A stretch of DNA of 64,000 nt from Zymoseptoria tritici IPO323 (taxonomy: Eukaryota; Ascomycota; Dothideomycetes; Mycosphaerellales; Mycosphaerellaceae). The notes beneath the pieces are model-generated. The model did no database searches, had not been told where the DNA came from, and was given only the letters and a program-made list of their open reading frames with translations. The DNA lies in NCBI RefSeq assembly GCF_000219625.1, contig NC_018208.1, positions 1,116,001-1,180,000 of the forward strand, given 5' to 3'. Positions 19,970 to 31,344 of this stretch are shown here, one piece after another; within the stretch, counting starts at the first letter, position 1; each line of letters starts with the position of its first letter. A program made the position numbers and the translations under genes.

Positions 19970-22900
19970 TTAAGAGCGATGAGATCGGCCCTGCGCAATG
20001 GCTGGGTCTATCTCGCGCTGTCGCTCGCTGACAAGTCTCGTTTCGCTGGTGGCGGAATCTTGCAAAATGAGAATAGGTGAGGAAATAGCTGACGCGAAGA
20101 AGGTGGAAGGGCGGATATCGCGGTCTGGTAGTGCTTGAGTGTTTTCTCGGGCAAGCCGCGCGCTTCTGCGAAGCTGAGGAGGTTGTGTGAGATGAGGATC
20201 TTGCGCAACGGGACCCTGCGATGGACGTGAGGTAGCGTCGGGGAGTTGGACCCATGCGGTGCGCAAGTTCTGCGGAATAGTCTCCTATGTGCGGAAGGAT
20301 AGACCTGGGGTGGGCCTTCGACCTGCTGAAGCGCTGTAACGCTGGGAAACCTGACGATCCGTGCTGTGTGGGTCTGACCACCATTCGTCGTCGGCACTGG
20401 CCATAGACGTAGGGTTGGCGTTTTCGATTGAAGTCCAGGGTGAGGTCTGGGATGGCTGACGATTCTCATTTGGTGGCTCTGCCCACTAGTCGGAGCTGGT
20501 CGGAGCCATAGACGTAGGCCCCTCGTTTCCGCTGGGTGTGGCCTGGGATGCGAAACGATGATTCTGGATGGTTTCTGCCCACTACTCGCCGTTAGCTGGA
20601 GGCATAGACGTAGGCCCCTCAAAACCCTTAGGTGGGGCTTGGGAGGTGAAACGACTGCCTTGAGCTGTTTCTGCCCACCATTCGTGTTCGTCAGCCGCCA
20701 TAGACGTAGGGGTCGGTGACTCTCGGTACGAATTGAGCGGCGGCGCTCGCGGATACCTCTTTCGCGGCGGTGGTTAAGCCTCCTCGTCTGAGGACTCGCG
20801 ATCTTCTTCAGACGTGGGTTTAAAAGTTTCGTCTTCAGGTTAATCGGTCCTCGCTTCTGCTTGTGCGGTGTTGCGGGCCATTGGAGCGTGGGACTGGGGT
20901 TCGTAGATGTGAACGGTAGGGTGGAGCTGGTCGTGCCTGTCAAAGACTGTCCTGGCTGTCTCGAATTGCGCGATCATGTCTTTGCAGTGCTCAAGTTTGT
21001 CCGCATTAATCCAGTCGTTGTACAAGGGCCCCAGATTCTTCCACTTGATTAAGTACTGCAGTTTCCTGTTGGAGTAGCGTTTTGAAAGAATCGCTTCTGC
21101 GTACTCGGTGGGGCGTGGAGCATTGGCTACGTCGATGAAGTCAGGTTGTTCAGTGGCCGGTCGGTTGTATAGGTCAGCTCCTTTCGCAGCAGGTTCAAGC
21201 TGTGCGATTGAGACGACTGGGTGAAATCTCAATCCGGCATCTGGTGGGAGGTGAAGCTGGTATGCGAGCTTGCCGACCTTCTTAATAATTCTAAAAGGGC
21301 CAGCGCGCTAATTGCTGAACTTTCTCGAGTCTTCACCGTGAATCCGATATCCGTGATGAAGACGGAGGTACGCGCAGTCTCCGACATCGAATGTCAAACG
21401 CCTGTGCTTCTTGTCGTAGCGGTGCTTCATGTCCACTGCAGCGAACGCCAGTGCCTTATCCGCAGCGTCTCGATAGTGCTATCGCATGCTGGCATAATCA
21501 GCGGCAGGCATCTCGCGAAGTCCGATAAGGGCGTCAGTGTTCAAGTTAAACCCGAAGAGCATCTGATCTAGGGAGACGCCCGTGCTGGCGTTCCTGGAGC
21601 TACCGATGTACGAGGTAAGTGACGGCAGCACATCTGTCCATAGTAATTTCGGGTTGGCAGTGACGAAATATCGGATCGCGATTTCGACTGTCTGATTTGT
21701 GCGTTCGCTCTGGCCGTCGGTCTGCGGGTAATAAGCAGTGGACGCCAGGTGACGGGCTCCTAAGCACTTAAGGAGCTTTGTGAAAAATTCTGACAACCAC
21801 TTAGGGTCTCTGTCGGAAATGAGTGCCCTCATCACTAACCAGCTGCGTTCCTGGATAGCTGTGAGGTATGCAACAGCCTAATCTTGTGCGGTCCAGGTTG
21901 CTTTCCCTGCGATTAGAAGCACTCGCTTTGATTTCTTGCAGGTAATAGTGAGAAGTGTGTCGAATCCCTCGTTGGTCGGGGGAAGCTTGACGACCCAGTC
22001 TGCGCACTGAACGTCCATCGGTTGGGTGGCTACGTCTATAGGATGGAGGAACCCATTAGGGAGGTGCCGATGTGTCTGGTTGACGTCGCAGACTTTGCAG
22101 TGGTCGAGGTATTGCTGGAGGTGCTTCTTGCAATCCTTGATGTAAAAACTCGCGTTAATTCGATCTAAACAGCGATTCATGCCTGCGTGATGGCGGTGGT
22201 CATGTGCAGATTCGAAGATTTTATGCTGTAGTGAGGGCGGCACGTAGAGTCGCGGCTGCTTGTTCACTGGGTCGACGTAATAAATGAGGCTGTCTTCGAG
22301 GAAGAAACGCAAGCCCTCGCGAAGGCCTGCGTCTATAGCTGGATCTTTCTCGTCATCCACGAGCCTCCACAATCGTCGAGTGTTTATAGTGTCGGTCATT
22401 CGATCGGTCGTGTGAGGAATCAGCAGCACAGGGTCCTGTCCGTCTCGTGTTCGAGGTCCCTCTACAGTCGGAGGAGGGTCGTTTGCTGTCCTGTCAGCCG
22501 CAAGCTGTGACTCGGCGAGCACCGTTTCGAGGACGGTAAGCATGCAGCGCCACGGACGGCTTTCAGAGTAGCCGGTTTTGACTTGAGCGATGAATTCTGG
22601 CGAGAGGCTAAGAACGGTGTTTACGTAGTTGCTTAAGGCTCGAGCGGAAGAGAAGAAGGCAGGAAGGTCGTCCATCCAGCTATTGCGAATATCGTCGTCA
22701 GAAACAAACGCTTGCTGAAACAATGCGGGAATGTTGTCTAGACCGCTCGCATTCAAATCACGCTTGGCCTTTTCGTCCCTAAGTCCTTGCAACCGCGAGA
22801 GCGCATTAGGAGCGACGTGATTCCGTCCTAGACGGTAAAGGATTTCTAGCTCGGGATATTGGGACAGGAAAACTGCTGCGCTAATGAGGCGTCGGTTCAG

Positions 22901-25860
22901 GCGATCAGTGCTCACGGTTGTCGCAATCTGAGATTTCTTCGCGATTGCCGTTACCGCTGAATAATCCGTAAAGATCACGGTTTTGTAGGCTAAGTCTATA
23001 AGCTAACGGGCTCTCCTCACTGCCTACACAACTCCGAAGAGTTCGAGTTCGGTAGGCCAGTATCTTGATTCAGCTCTAGTCAGCGCGTGACTAGCGAACC
23101 CGATGATTCTGATCTTGTCGTGTAGAAAGTTCTTTGCTCTTTTCAACTAGCTCGTAGAGTTAACAAAGTCTGCGAGAGACTTGTCCCTGCGCGCGACCGG
23201 TACTGCAGCGTCTTCCCATTCTGGTGATGGGTTGCCATCGACTTGGTAGTACATAACTCCGACGCCGAACTCGGCTGAGGAGTCTACGTCGATGTAAAGC
23301 GTCCACTCGGGATTGAGGTGATGCAGGAACGTCGGCTTGTTCCACAGGGCCTGCATTTCTTCCTATGCGATATCCATAGCGCGCGTCCACTGCAGGGCTT
23401 GGGACTTCATGTGGTTCTTGCGCTTTTGACCCTTCGGTGGGGCGTTCGCTTGTGCATCCGTTTTCGCGGCGTGAAGCGGAGCTGTAATAGTTCCGTAGTA
23501 TGGTATCTTGGATCTCAGATATCCTGTCAGCCCGAGGTACTTCTCCAGCGAGGCTGCGTCGTTCGGTTTGGAGATGTTTTTTAGTGCGGCGATTCTCTCG
23601 GCATCTGTCGTAAAACCGGTCCCGTCGACCATCTGACCCAGCAGTCTGACCCGAGGGTATCCGACAAATGCCTTGTCTGGAGCGAGGCTCACTCGCTTAG
23701 AGTTAAGTACCTCAAAAAGCTGCCGGAGGTGAGACTCATGTTCCGCCAAGGTGGTGGATCTAACAACCATGTCGTCGATGTATGCGTGCGCGAAAGGGAG
23801 ATCTCGAAGGAACTTATCTATTAGGCGTTGCGCGTGTTGTACGCTGTTGCAGAATCCCATCGGAGCCACTTTGAGGTATTCCTGGCCTCGGTGCGAGTTG
23901 ACAGTTAGCTTCTAGCGGTCTTCTTCCTTTACGAGGAATTGATAGAACATTACCCTTGCGTCTATTACGCTAATGTACTTGCAGCCTCGAAGCTTCGAGA
24001 TTAGGCTCTCTTGTAACGGGAGAGGGTAGGAATCCTTTTGTACGATCTTGTTCAATCCTCGGATGTTAACAACCACGCGCGGTTTCTGCTTAGATGTACC
24101 GTCTTTGTTGTAAATTGTGCGCCATACTACGAAGACTAGTGAAGCGAGGGGAGTCGGATCCTCACCCCAGCCCATCTTGTCTTGGTCGTGGAGACCGTCG
24201 AACGTCTTGTTCACGACGACCTCGCATCTCTTGGATAGGGGATAGACGCGGGTGCTTTGTTTCTCTTTCTCCTACCCTGGAAGGAGGTTGATAGGCATGT
24301 GCCGTTCCTTCGGGACGAGGATAGTGCTGTCTGTACCTCTGTCCTTCCAAAGTGCTGGGAACTCGCTTACCACTCTCGCGAGTATCCTCCCGGCGTCAAG
24401 TCCTGGGTTGGTGGTGCAGACTTTGACACCTTCAGGTGTGAGCAAGTTTCCTTCCTCGTCAAATTCAGATTTGAATGAGGCTACGTCTGCGCGGCCTGCC
24501 TCCGATCCGTCGACAGATTCGGATTTCGATAGGGCCACGCCTGCGTGGGCTGCGTTAGATCCGTCGACCTAGGAAGAGAAACAGACTGGCATAATTCCAT
24601 CGATTTCGAGTTCCTGCACGGTGCCGAGGCGCATCTTCGCTGGGATGTAGATTGGCTTGTCTGTAGGGTTGGAGACTTCGACGGAATGGAAGTCTGCGTC
24701 TATGATGTGGCCGGAAACTCTCGCTCCTTGGCGTAGATACGCTGCATCGTTCGTTGGCGTCATTGGAAAGAATTCGTAGTCGCGAGCAGGCTGAAGTAAT
24801 TGTTTCATACTGACGCGCACGTAGGTCTTGGTGAAAGGTGGGAGAGTTACCGGAGCTATAGACCTGACCATCTGGATCGCCTTCTGTTTCGAACGTGGAG
24901 TTACTGATATGGGCATAACGGCGTTGGCGTTTTCTCTCAAGAGGACCTCGCGGTTTCGCAAGTCAATGTAGAATCCAGCGGGCGCCATTACGTCCATCCC
25001 GAGGAGGATGTTGTGCGGGCAGTCTTCGACGACTTGAACGGGCCATTCGATAAGTAAGAGAACTGGTGTACCGTTGCGATATGATAGGAAGTACATGGGT
25101 AGAAGTCGCCAGGTGTCGTTGAGCTTGTCACCTCCGAGCGACGTAAAAATCAAAGGCTTGCGAAGTCGCTGAAAATCAGTCTCTCCTAGAGCGTCCACCA
25201 ACCAGGCGCGGTTGACCATTGATACCATGTTCCCAGTGTCAAGGCAGATTCTCCTCAATTCACCGTCTAGTGAAAGCTTGCACATCGCCTCTACGATGTT
25301 GTAATGTCTGAAGTTGAAAGGTGCGTCTTCACCAACCGGTATCCTCGCACTGCACGGCACGATATCGAGGCCTGCGTCTTTGTGTCCTTGCTCTTGACTC
25401 CCTTCTCCTGCGGGAGCTGAATAAAGTGCGGTGCGGACTTGAGATGCGAGCACGCGGATAGGTTCATGCTGATCTTCCGTAAAGCTGTTCGCGAAATCGA
25501 GGTATGGGGCCTGCGTCTTAATCGAGGGCACGAATGGCGGTTTCGGCGTGGACGCGGTCGTCGGTGGTGGGGATGCTGTATCGATGTTCTTAGGTGGATG
25601 ATGCTCTGATGCGCCGTTTGAGGTGAAAGTCTGCTTCGAAGGAGTAGTATGTTCAGTATCGGAATGCTGAAGTGAAGCTCGGCTTTCATCAGAGTCGGAG
25701 TCTTCGTCATCATCGGTGACAGTGGGTTAAAGGTCTTTCAACCTCTTGTCCTTGTTGCCGAAGCTCGCTGATTGTTCTGAGTCGGTGGAGGCCGAGGAGT
25801 CCTCCTCCGACTCTAAGAGTTTCCCGCCGCCTTCTCTCTGTTGTTAGGGAGAGTGCGGTT
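19970..25860 (-). pseudogene. pol of the inner gypsy: protease, RT, RNase H, integrase, chromodomain
   Basis: One frame of about 1960 codons. Retropepsin motif ICLDTGNMVSMVN at about 25240. RT with NKIVQKDSYPLPL, MGFCNSVQ and the catalytic YIDDMVV near 23780. RNase H with YIDVDSSAEFGVGV and later FTDYSAVTAIAKKS. Integrase has the zinc motif HRHHAG...CKVC, first Asp CADWVVKLP, second ALISDRDPKWLSEFF and Glu in YPQTDGQSERTNQTVE (about 21700). The chromodomain is YAEAILSKRYSNRKLQYLIK-WKNLGPLYNDW (about 21000-21110), followed by a repetitive tail. Stops interrupting the frame are TAG or TAA at positions where family members have Gln or Trp (for example GVV(W)AV and KFSN(Q)RAGPF). No TGA was seen in pol. 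It could have been a working enzyme set recently. Confidence 0.88.
20397..20712 (-). repeat. Tandem 96-105 bp repeats at the C-terminus of pol
   Basis: Each unit reads roughly PTSM-x4-6-(E/D)WWAE on the minus strand and contains the ATAGAC-type motif at 20403, 20508, 20604 or 20700. In two units the first Trp of the WW pair is TAG, which dates the repeats to before RIP. Confidence 0.75.
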
Positions 25861-28800
25861 CGCACGCTAACCAGTCACTGCATCCTTCGGGTGGACATCG
25901 TCGAGGTGCTGGAAGAGCTGGTTCTTGGATAGGAAGAGTCCGCCGCACATTAAGCACTTCTCGAATTTCGCAGGCTTCGAATTGGAAGTGCTGCTCTGCC
26001 GCTGCGGTTAAGGCTGCGAGGCTGAGCTGCGTAAAGGGTTGGAAACGTAAAAGTTCGCGACTTCAGAGGGCTCGGTAATGTCTTCGTAGAAGTAGTCGGA
26101 ATAGCCCACGTCTTCCGATTGATCGTACGCCGTAAGGTCTTGTGGCTCGAGTGTCTGCAAGTCAGTTCCACCAGATGTAAAACCCATCATGTGTTGCCAT
26201 TCGCTCTCGGCGGTGACTTCGTGTTCCGCGCCAAAGTTGACGGGCACTCTTGCGGGGCCTTGGGTAATCGTCAATTGCTGTAGCTGAGCTGGATAAGCTA
26301 CGCGACCGTTTGCGTAGTATAGGTTGTTGGAGCTGATAGGCATTTGCTGCTGGAAGGTGTTATTCTGCGGTCTCGAGTTGTTGAAGAAACCGCCGCGGCG
26401 CCCTCGTCCACGGTCAAAGCCTCCTCGCTGTCCGCCTGACATCGAGGTTGGGTCTTGAAACCGCTGTTAAGTCATGCCGTTCTGGTTGTAATGCTGGTAA
26501 TTACCTTGTGGAGCGTATTTGCGGAAGATGCCTTCCCATGAGACGTTTGAAGCCTCCATTGCGCTGATGAAAGTCATTTGGTCGGTCACCTGAAAGCGTA
26601 GCATGGGGACGTTAATGCGGAGCTCGTCAGCGATGTGATTCCAGGCGAGGGTGAGAATCAAATGCTCGTCTTGCTCAGAGTCTTGCTTGTATCCCGCCTG
26701 ATACGCCTTGCGGAACATCGCAAGAACGTAGTCGCTGGGCGTGCGTCCGTTCTTGACGTCAGCAATGGTGTATTTCTCGTGCTCAAGATCACTCATGGCT
26801 CTTGACACGGGCACGCGGAAGGAAGATTCGAGCTTGTTAGTCCAATTGATGATGCCGGGTCCCTCGCGCAGGAGCGCGCGGTAGCCCTCAGTAAGATTCC
26901 AATTGAACCAATCCTAAGCTCGACCCATCAAACAGCGGTTGATGCATAGACGTAGCACATCAGCTGTGCACTGCTGAGTCTTAATAACGATCTTGAGACG
27001 ACCTGTGAAGGCGAAAACGTCGCGGAAGTAAGTGACTCCCTTGTAATGCACGGATGCACCTTTCCCGTAGACTTCCTCGCTCAGGTGGGGATCGAAGAAA
27101 CCAATGCTGTCAGGGCGGAAGCTGCCAATCTGTGAGTTAGAGTAGTAGTTGCGGGTGACAAGTGCGCCAGGTCCCTCAGGGCCTACGTCTATGCCTTGAT
27201 CGAAGAACTGGGGCTCAGCGACGAATCCGGGATTCGCAACGGGTGGCGCTGGCCACGCCTGTTCGGCTCTCTCTTGGGCGGTGAGGCCAGGTCGATGAAA
27301 ATTCTGACCTGCGGGCTAGTTGACGTAGGACTGGGCGGAAGTCTGCGCACCGTTCAATTGCACAGCAGGGTCAGGTCGGCTGAAGTTTTGACCAGTGGGC
27401 TGATTCACGTAGTTTATGGACGCCATCTGCGCGGCGGTCATCTGCGCTGAGGGGCCACGTCTGTAAAAGTTTCGACCACTGGGCTGCTGGACGTGATTTC
27501 CGGCTGAGGTCTGGGCGCCATTTATTTGAGCTGAAGGGCCAGGTCCTTGGAAGCTGTGGCCGGTGGGCTGCACGACAGGATCTTGGATGTTCCCCTGTGC
27601 AGTGGTCTGTTGGCGACGGAGCTCAGGTCGATTTACACCTTCAGTCTGATTCGGCTGCTGCGCCGAACTGCTTGGTCCTGTAAGGGCGTTGACGATCATC
27701 TGCTGCATCTTGAGCATCTCCCTCGAGAAAATCTCGAATCCGGTTGGGTCGTTAGCTCGCTGGTTAGATCCGGAGGAAGATTGAGCGGTGCGCTGTTCCT
27801 TGGACTTTCCGCTGCGGACTTCAGCTAGGAGCCTCTCGCAGTAGAGCTCAGCTTCTTCCGCGGCTTGTTGAGCGGCTTCCTCCTGCCGAAGGAATTTGCG
27901 GTGCCAGTACGCAGCAGCCTCCTCGTGTGTCATATCTGGTCCGTCCTCTTCCTCTCGCTCTTCGCTCTTACGACCGCTGTCGGCTGGCGGAGAGTTGTGT
28001 TCGGGGCGTTAGTTGCTACCACTGGGGCGAGCGCCGCTAGGCTGGCGAGAGTGCCTATAGACCTGAGCTGCGTTTAAAGCCATAGTGGAAGACTTGACGG
28101 TTCGAGCTGGTGCCGGAGCTGACGGGAGCGGTAGACGTTGCGAGGCTGGGCGGATCCTGCGAGGATTCTTCGGTTGTGGTTTATCCTGCTGCTGCTCTTT
28201 CTGAGGCTTAGGAGCGGCCGCGCGGTCGCGTTGCTAGCGAGATTCGGTGCCTTGATCGAGGCTTTGAGATCGACGAGGCGGGGGAGTCACCTTCTCGATT
28301 GACTGGACGAGCGAAGCTGGCTTCTCGAGGTTGCGAATGAAGTTAGTGTACTCCGGAGTTCCGACCCAATGTGCCGTAGCCTCGGTTAGACGGTTTAGTG
28401 CTCGCGTCGGGAGCAGCGGATCAGCGGTCCAGGGTGCTGGGAAACCGAGTGTAGTGTCGGGAGCGACTAACTGAGATCTCCCGCGTCTGCTCTGGGCCGG
28501 TGAGAGTGACAGATCGTTCCACTTGATCAGGGCCTTAACGCGATTGTGGAATTCAGCCGGGTACACAAAAGGGTGGATTTGCTCGGCTGGGTGCAGCTTC
28601 TGGTGCTCGATGTAATTGTGAAGGTAGAGAGCGTCCTTGCAGATAGCCTTCTTTGTCTCCTTGTTGGCGCGAATGTCACAGACGACCATACCGCAGGGGT
28701 GGGTAACCAAGATGTCAAGTCACGCGTGCAGCGGGAGAAGCGAGTCGATCGAAGTCGCGGGTCGAGCGTGAGATCCGTATAGCGGCAGACGCAGGGTGCT

Positions 28801-29298
28801 AGTGTCGGATTGCGGAGAGCTTGACTTGTCGTTCGTGCGGCAGCGAAGGTCGTGCGAAAGGTGAAAGGAAAGGTGAGAAGGAGCAAGAAGTGGTGTGAAG
28901 TGGGAAGTGGTGAATATCCGTCGGTCGTCTGGTCTTTCCAATTCTGTGTGGAAGGAGCTCAGTAAGGCTGTGAAGCTGACGTCACAGTTTACTTCAACCA
29001 CGGGTGGGAAGCAGCCGATCGAAGGGAGTGAAAGGGTAGTGAGTGTGCGGAACGGTGGTTCAGTGCTGTGGTAGACCTGAGTCTCGAGGATCCTGTCGAA
29101 TCCGAGTAGCGGTAATCGCGCGGTGGTTACTAAAAGGGTGGTTTCGACGGTTCGCGAGGAGGGCGGTCGCAAATCGTCTGGTGGGGTTGTGGTGCCGGGG
29201 AGAGTCAGGTCCTCGACGGTAGTAGAAATTCCCGTGGTATTGCAATGAATTGCTCGGGAGGTAGTGCTAAATCGACGATTTAGCGGATGAACAAGCTC
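25811..29298 (-). pseudogene. gag of the inner gypsy, with 28-aa repeats and a C2H2 finger
   Basis: One frame, open from 29298 downward apart from sporadic stops (one TGA near 28720, TAGs elsewhere). Parts in order: a Ser/Thr/Pro-rich start; a segment LHNYIEHQKLHPAEQIHPFV of unknown role; a helical EEAAAYWHRKFLRQEEAAQQ; three and a half tandem 28-aa repeats beginning QPTG(H/Q)(S/N)F (about 27290-27570); and a gag capsid-like domain (CINRCLMGRA(Q)DWFNWNL to LAWNHIADELRINVP, about 26960-26590). Near the end there is an RGG-rich patch (GGQRGGFDRGRGRRGG) and CLMC-x12-H-x4-H, a C2H2-type finger at about 25970-25890. The start codon is not clear. pol lies in the -1 frame and overlaps the end. Confidence 0.8.
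27290..27570 (-). repeat. 84-bp in-frame tandem repeats in gag
   Basis: Three full copies and a partial copy of a 28-codon unit with consensus QPTGQNFxRxGPSAQxNGAQ followed by TSAxxYVN. Confidence 0.8.
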
Positions 29299-29311
29299 TC
29301 AGCTACCATTT

Positions 29312-29401
29312 TGATGTAATCTGAGTTCATTGTTGATTTGTGAAAGCTGTCTGGCTAAACTGCGAAGGTATGGTCTGCTGCTCTCGGCAGCTGCCGTATC
29401 A
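29312..29401 (-). repeat. 5' LTR (element orientation) of the inner gypsy
   Basis: 90 bp, TGATACGG... on the minus strand, ending ...TTACATCA; 89/90 identical to 15818-15907. Confidence 0.93.
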
Positions 29402-29406
29402 CTACC

Positions 29407-30310
29407 GGTATTACGTCGGATCGAGGTATTTAATTCGTTAACGCCCTTTAGAAAGAAGTATACGAGCGGTTAGGTATCGTTCGGCGACTATCTACCGCGT
29501 ACTACCCGGAGACTAACAGTTCTACTAAACAACGGAACTAGGAAGTCGAGACCTACTTGCAGGCATTCGTTAGCTATAATTAGGGCGATTAGGGCAAGTA
29601 GCTCTCGCTCGTATAGATTACCTTAGATTTGCGCGTACCCTCTACGATGTAGGTCTCTCCCTTCTTCCTTACGTATAGGTACTACCCGCGTATAATCGAG
29701 ACTATTTCCGATACTATCGAGTCGCCTCGGAACCCTCGCGAGGAAGGTACGTATATTATTACTAAGCTACAATAGGCTCGCGAGTTCGCCGCTTTAGCGA
29801 TAGCCGTAGCCTAGTAGCAGTAGGAGTACTATACGAACCGGTCCCGGAACGTCGCTACTAAGTACAAGGTCGGGGACAAGGTCTAGCTCTTACTTCGGAA
29901 TATTAAGATAGACCGGCCTACGAAGAAGCTCGACTAGATTTACGCGAAGTATATAGTTATTCGTACTTTCGAGAGTATGCCCTACTTCGTCGAGCTCGAT
30001 GTTCTTTGTAGTATTTATCCGAGGTTTTATACGTCGCTCTTATGCTTAGTATATAACGATGCGCTTCCGTCCTAGATTGTTACGGATTCGTAGCCCGCCG
30101 CGATTCTTAACGATACGGGAGACGAAGAATACGGTATAGAGGCACTTCTTCGCTATCGTACGAGGCGCGTCGGCCGCGGCTATCGCCGAGAGGCTCTTAT
30201 TAAGTAGGTAGGTTACGACCGACCTACTTAGGAGCCTTTGCGCGAGTTTAAGGATATAGTAGCCCTCGAGCGTTTCGAGATACTCTACGGCGACGCGAAT
30301 ACGGTAGACG
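29407..30310 (+). pseudogene. End of integrase and chromodomain of the outer gypsy element (RIPed)
   Basis: Continues the frame interrupted at 15817: SDRGI(Q)FVNAL(W)KEVYERLGIVRR, then LSTAYYPETNSSTKQRN, with the integrase C-terminal KYKVGDKV(W)LLLRNIK block. At about 30115-30290 a chromodomain follows (RTRRVGRGYRREALIK(W)VGYDRPT(W)EP). The remaining 750 bp up to the 3' LTR look non-coding. Confidence 0.85.
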
Positions 30311-31028
30311 GTCCTATATAACCTTAAACTACGTAACGTTAGACTCCTTAGTCCGGTTCTTTATTACGGGCCCTTACCTTTACCGGATACTAGATACGAC
30401 TACTAGATACCTGTTTATCTATCGTACGATATAAAACTACGACACCGCGCTCGCGGTATACTAGACTCGACCCTCTTCCTTCGACAAAAGATAAGAATCT
30501 CGCAAAAGATTTAAGTCTTCCCCCTCTTAAACTTATAGTAAACTATATCGACTATGTAACGAAGTACTTAGAAGTCTACGACTTCCCGACCGGGTAAAAC
30601 CTACAAGTTTAAGAGGAGCATTATAGAATAGAGGACCTACATAACGCAATAGCGCATATAGTAACATATAGAGCACAACCCTACTTGCGATATAGGGTTA
30701 GCCGAACTACTTCTATGCGCACCCTAAATAGCTAGCCGTTAGGCTACTATATCTGTTAGCCGCTTCGTTATCGGCCTAGACGTATCGACTAGTAGGTTAC
30801 ATAAGGCGTCTTAAGAACGTATAAATCTAAGCATATGTAGATTCCTAAAAAATATATACCTAACAATTTCCCGGAGGTTAAATAGCTAAGTAGAATAGAC
30901 CCTTTACCTCCGGCTTTTCTTAAGCTATAGAGTATAAGATTAGTAGGTTAGGAGGTAACGGAGCTAGATTTCTAGGAATAGGGTGGAATTTTAAGGCGAA
31001 TTTAATAGTTACACCGGTTTTGCGATTA

Positions 31029-31061
31029 GGGGTAGGGATAGGGGGGGGGGGGGGGGGGGGG
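31029..31061 (+). other. Polypurine tract of the outer element with a long G run
   Basis: GGGGTAGGGATA followed by an uninterrupted run of about 20 G ends four bases before the 3' LTR, the position of the plus-strand primer in LTR retrotransposons. Confidence 0.75.
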
Positions 31062-31064
31062 TAT

Positions 31065-31339
31065 TGTTAGAGGCTAGTGCCTAAGGCTGCATCGGCTATG
31101 CCGATGCCTAGGCTAACGCCTAACGGACGAACGCCGGTTTAGAAATCCACTAGGCCGAATCGGGAATAAGCTTCCTTTCGGCCGACTAGAAGGCTACGTA
31201 TACGCTAAGCGACGCTACGCGTACATATAGCTTATACTCGACGTTCCGTTGTTCTAGATAGATCTTCTTTTCGGTAGCTTTAGAATTTTATATATTCGGA
31301 TCTGGACCTTTGTGCGTAACTTCGGTTTAGACCCTTACA
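31065..31339 (+). repeat. 3' LTR of the outer gypsy element
   Basis: Same 275-bp sequence as at 11470, followed by TTAGG, the duplicated target. Confidence 0.93.
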
Positions 31340-31344
31340 TTAGG

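Larger units (their letters stand above)
16159..28067. repeat. Dispersed short motif ATAGACGTAGG / ATAGACCTAGG in the inner gypsy
   Basis: Plus-strand starts: 16159, 16543, 16831, 17034, 17539, 17662, 17821, 18457, 18595, 19264, 19681, 20299, 20403, 20508, 20604, 20700, 24242, 24858, 26946 and 28057. The exact 10-mer ATAGACGTAG occurs at ten of them (16831, 17662, 17821, 18457, 18595, 20403, 20508, 20604, 20700, 26946). Reverse-orientation copies with GTCTAT occur near 22033, 22330, 24697 and 27184. Variants ATAGACGCAGG and ATAGACCTGGG look like the versions before RIP. The motif is translated in different frames (PTSM/PTSI, GARSM, LRLC, PGLSF), so it is conserved as nucleic acid. Confidence 0.85.
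15818..29401 (-). mobile_element. 13.6-kb Ty3/gypsy element nested in the outer gypsy, with an extra 3' ORF
   Basis: Two 90-bp LTRs (TGAT...ATCA) differ at one base only. The flanking target duplication is CTACC (15813-15817, 29402-29406). Genes read on the minus strand: gag, pol, then a third ORF before the 3' LTR. After the 5' LTR a possible primer-binding site starts TGGTAGCTGAGAGC (29309 downward). Composition is near normal, with sporadic TAG/TAA stops at codons expected to be CAG, CAA or TGG, so it was hit by RIP only lightly and arrived after the outer copy had been mutated. Its length is well above that of a standard 5-7 kb gypsy element. Confidence 0.93.
11470..31339 (+). mobile_element. 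Ty3/gypsy chromovirus, heavily RIPed, split by a second gypsy element
   Basis: Bounded by 275-bp LTRs and flanked by the 5-bp target duplication TTAGG (11465-11469 and 31340-31344). Excluding the nested insertion, the element is about 6.28 kb. Plus-strand translation shows gag, protease, RT, RNase H, integrase and chromodomain in Ty3/gypsy order, with dozens of TAG/TAA stops and almost no CpA/TpG. The two LTRs differ at about eight positions, all transitions, so the divergence reflects RIP and cannot be used as a clock. Confidence 0.93.

Noticed and set aside
20008..20943. 311-aa minus-strand frame
   Set aside because: It is an out-of-frame reading of the repetitive pol tail; the real frame carries the WWAE/PTSM repeats and continues from the chromodomain.
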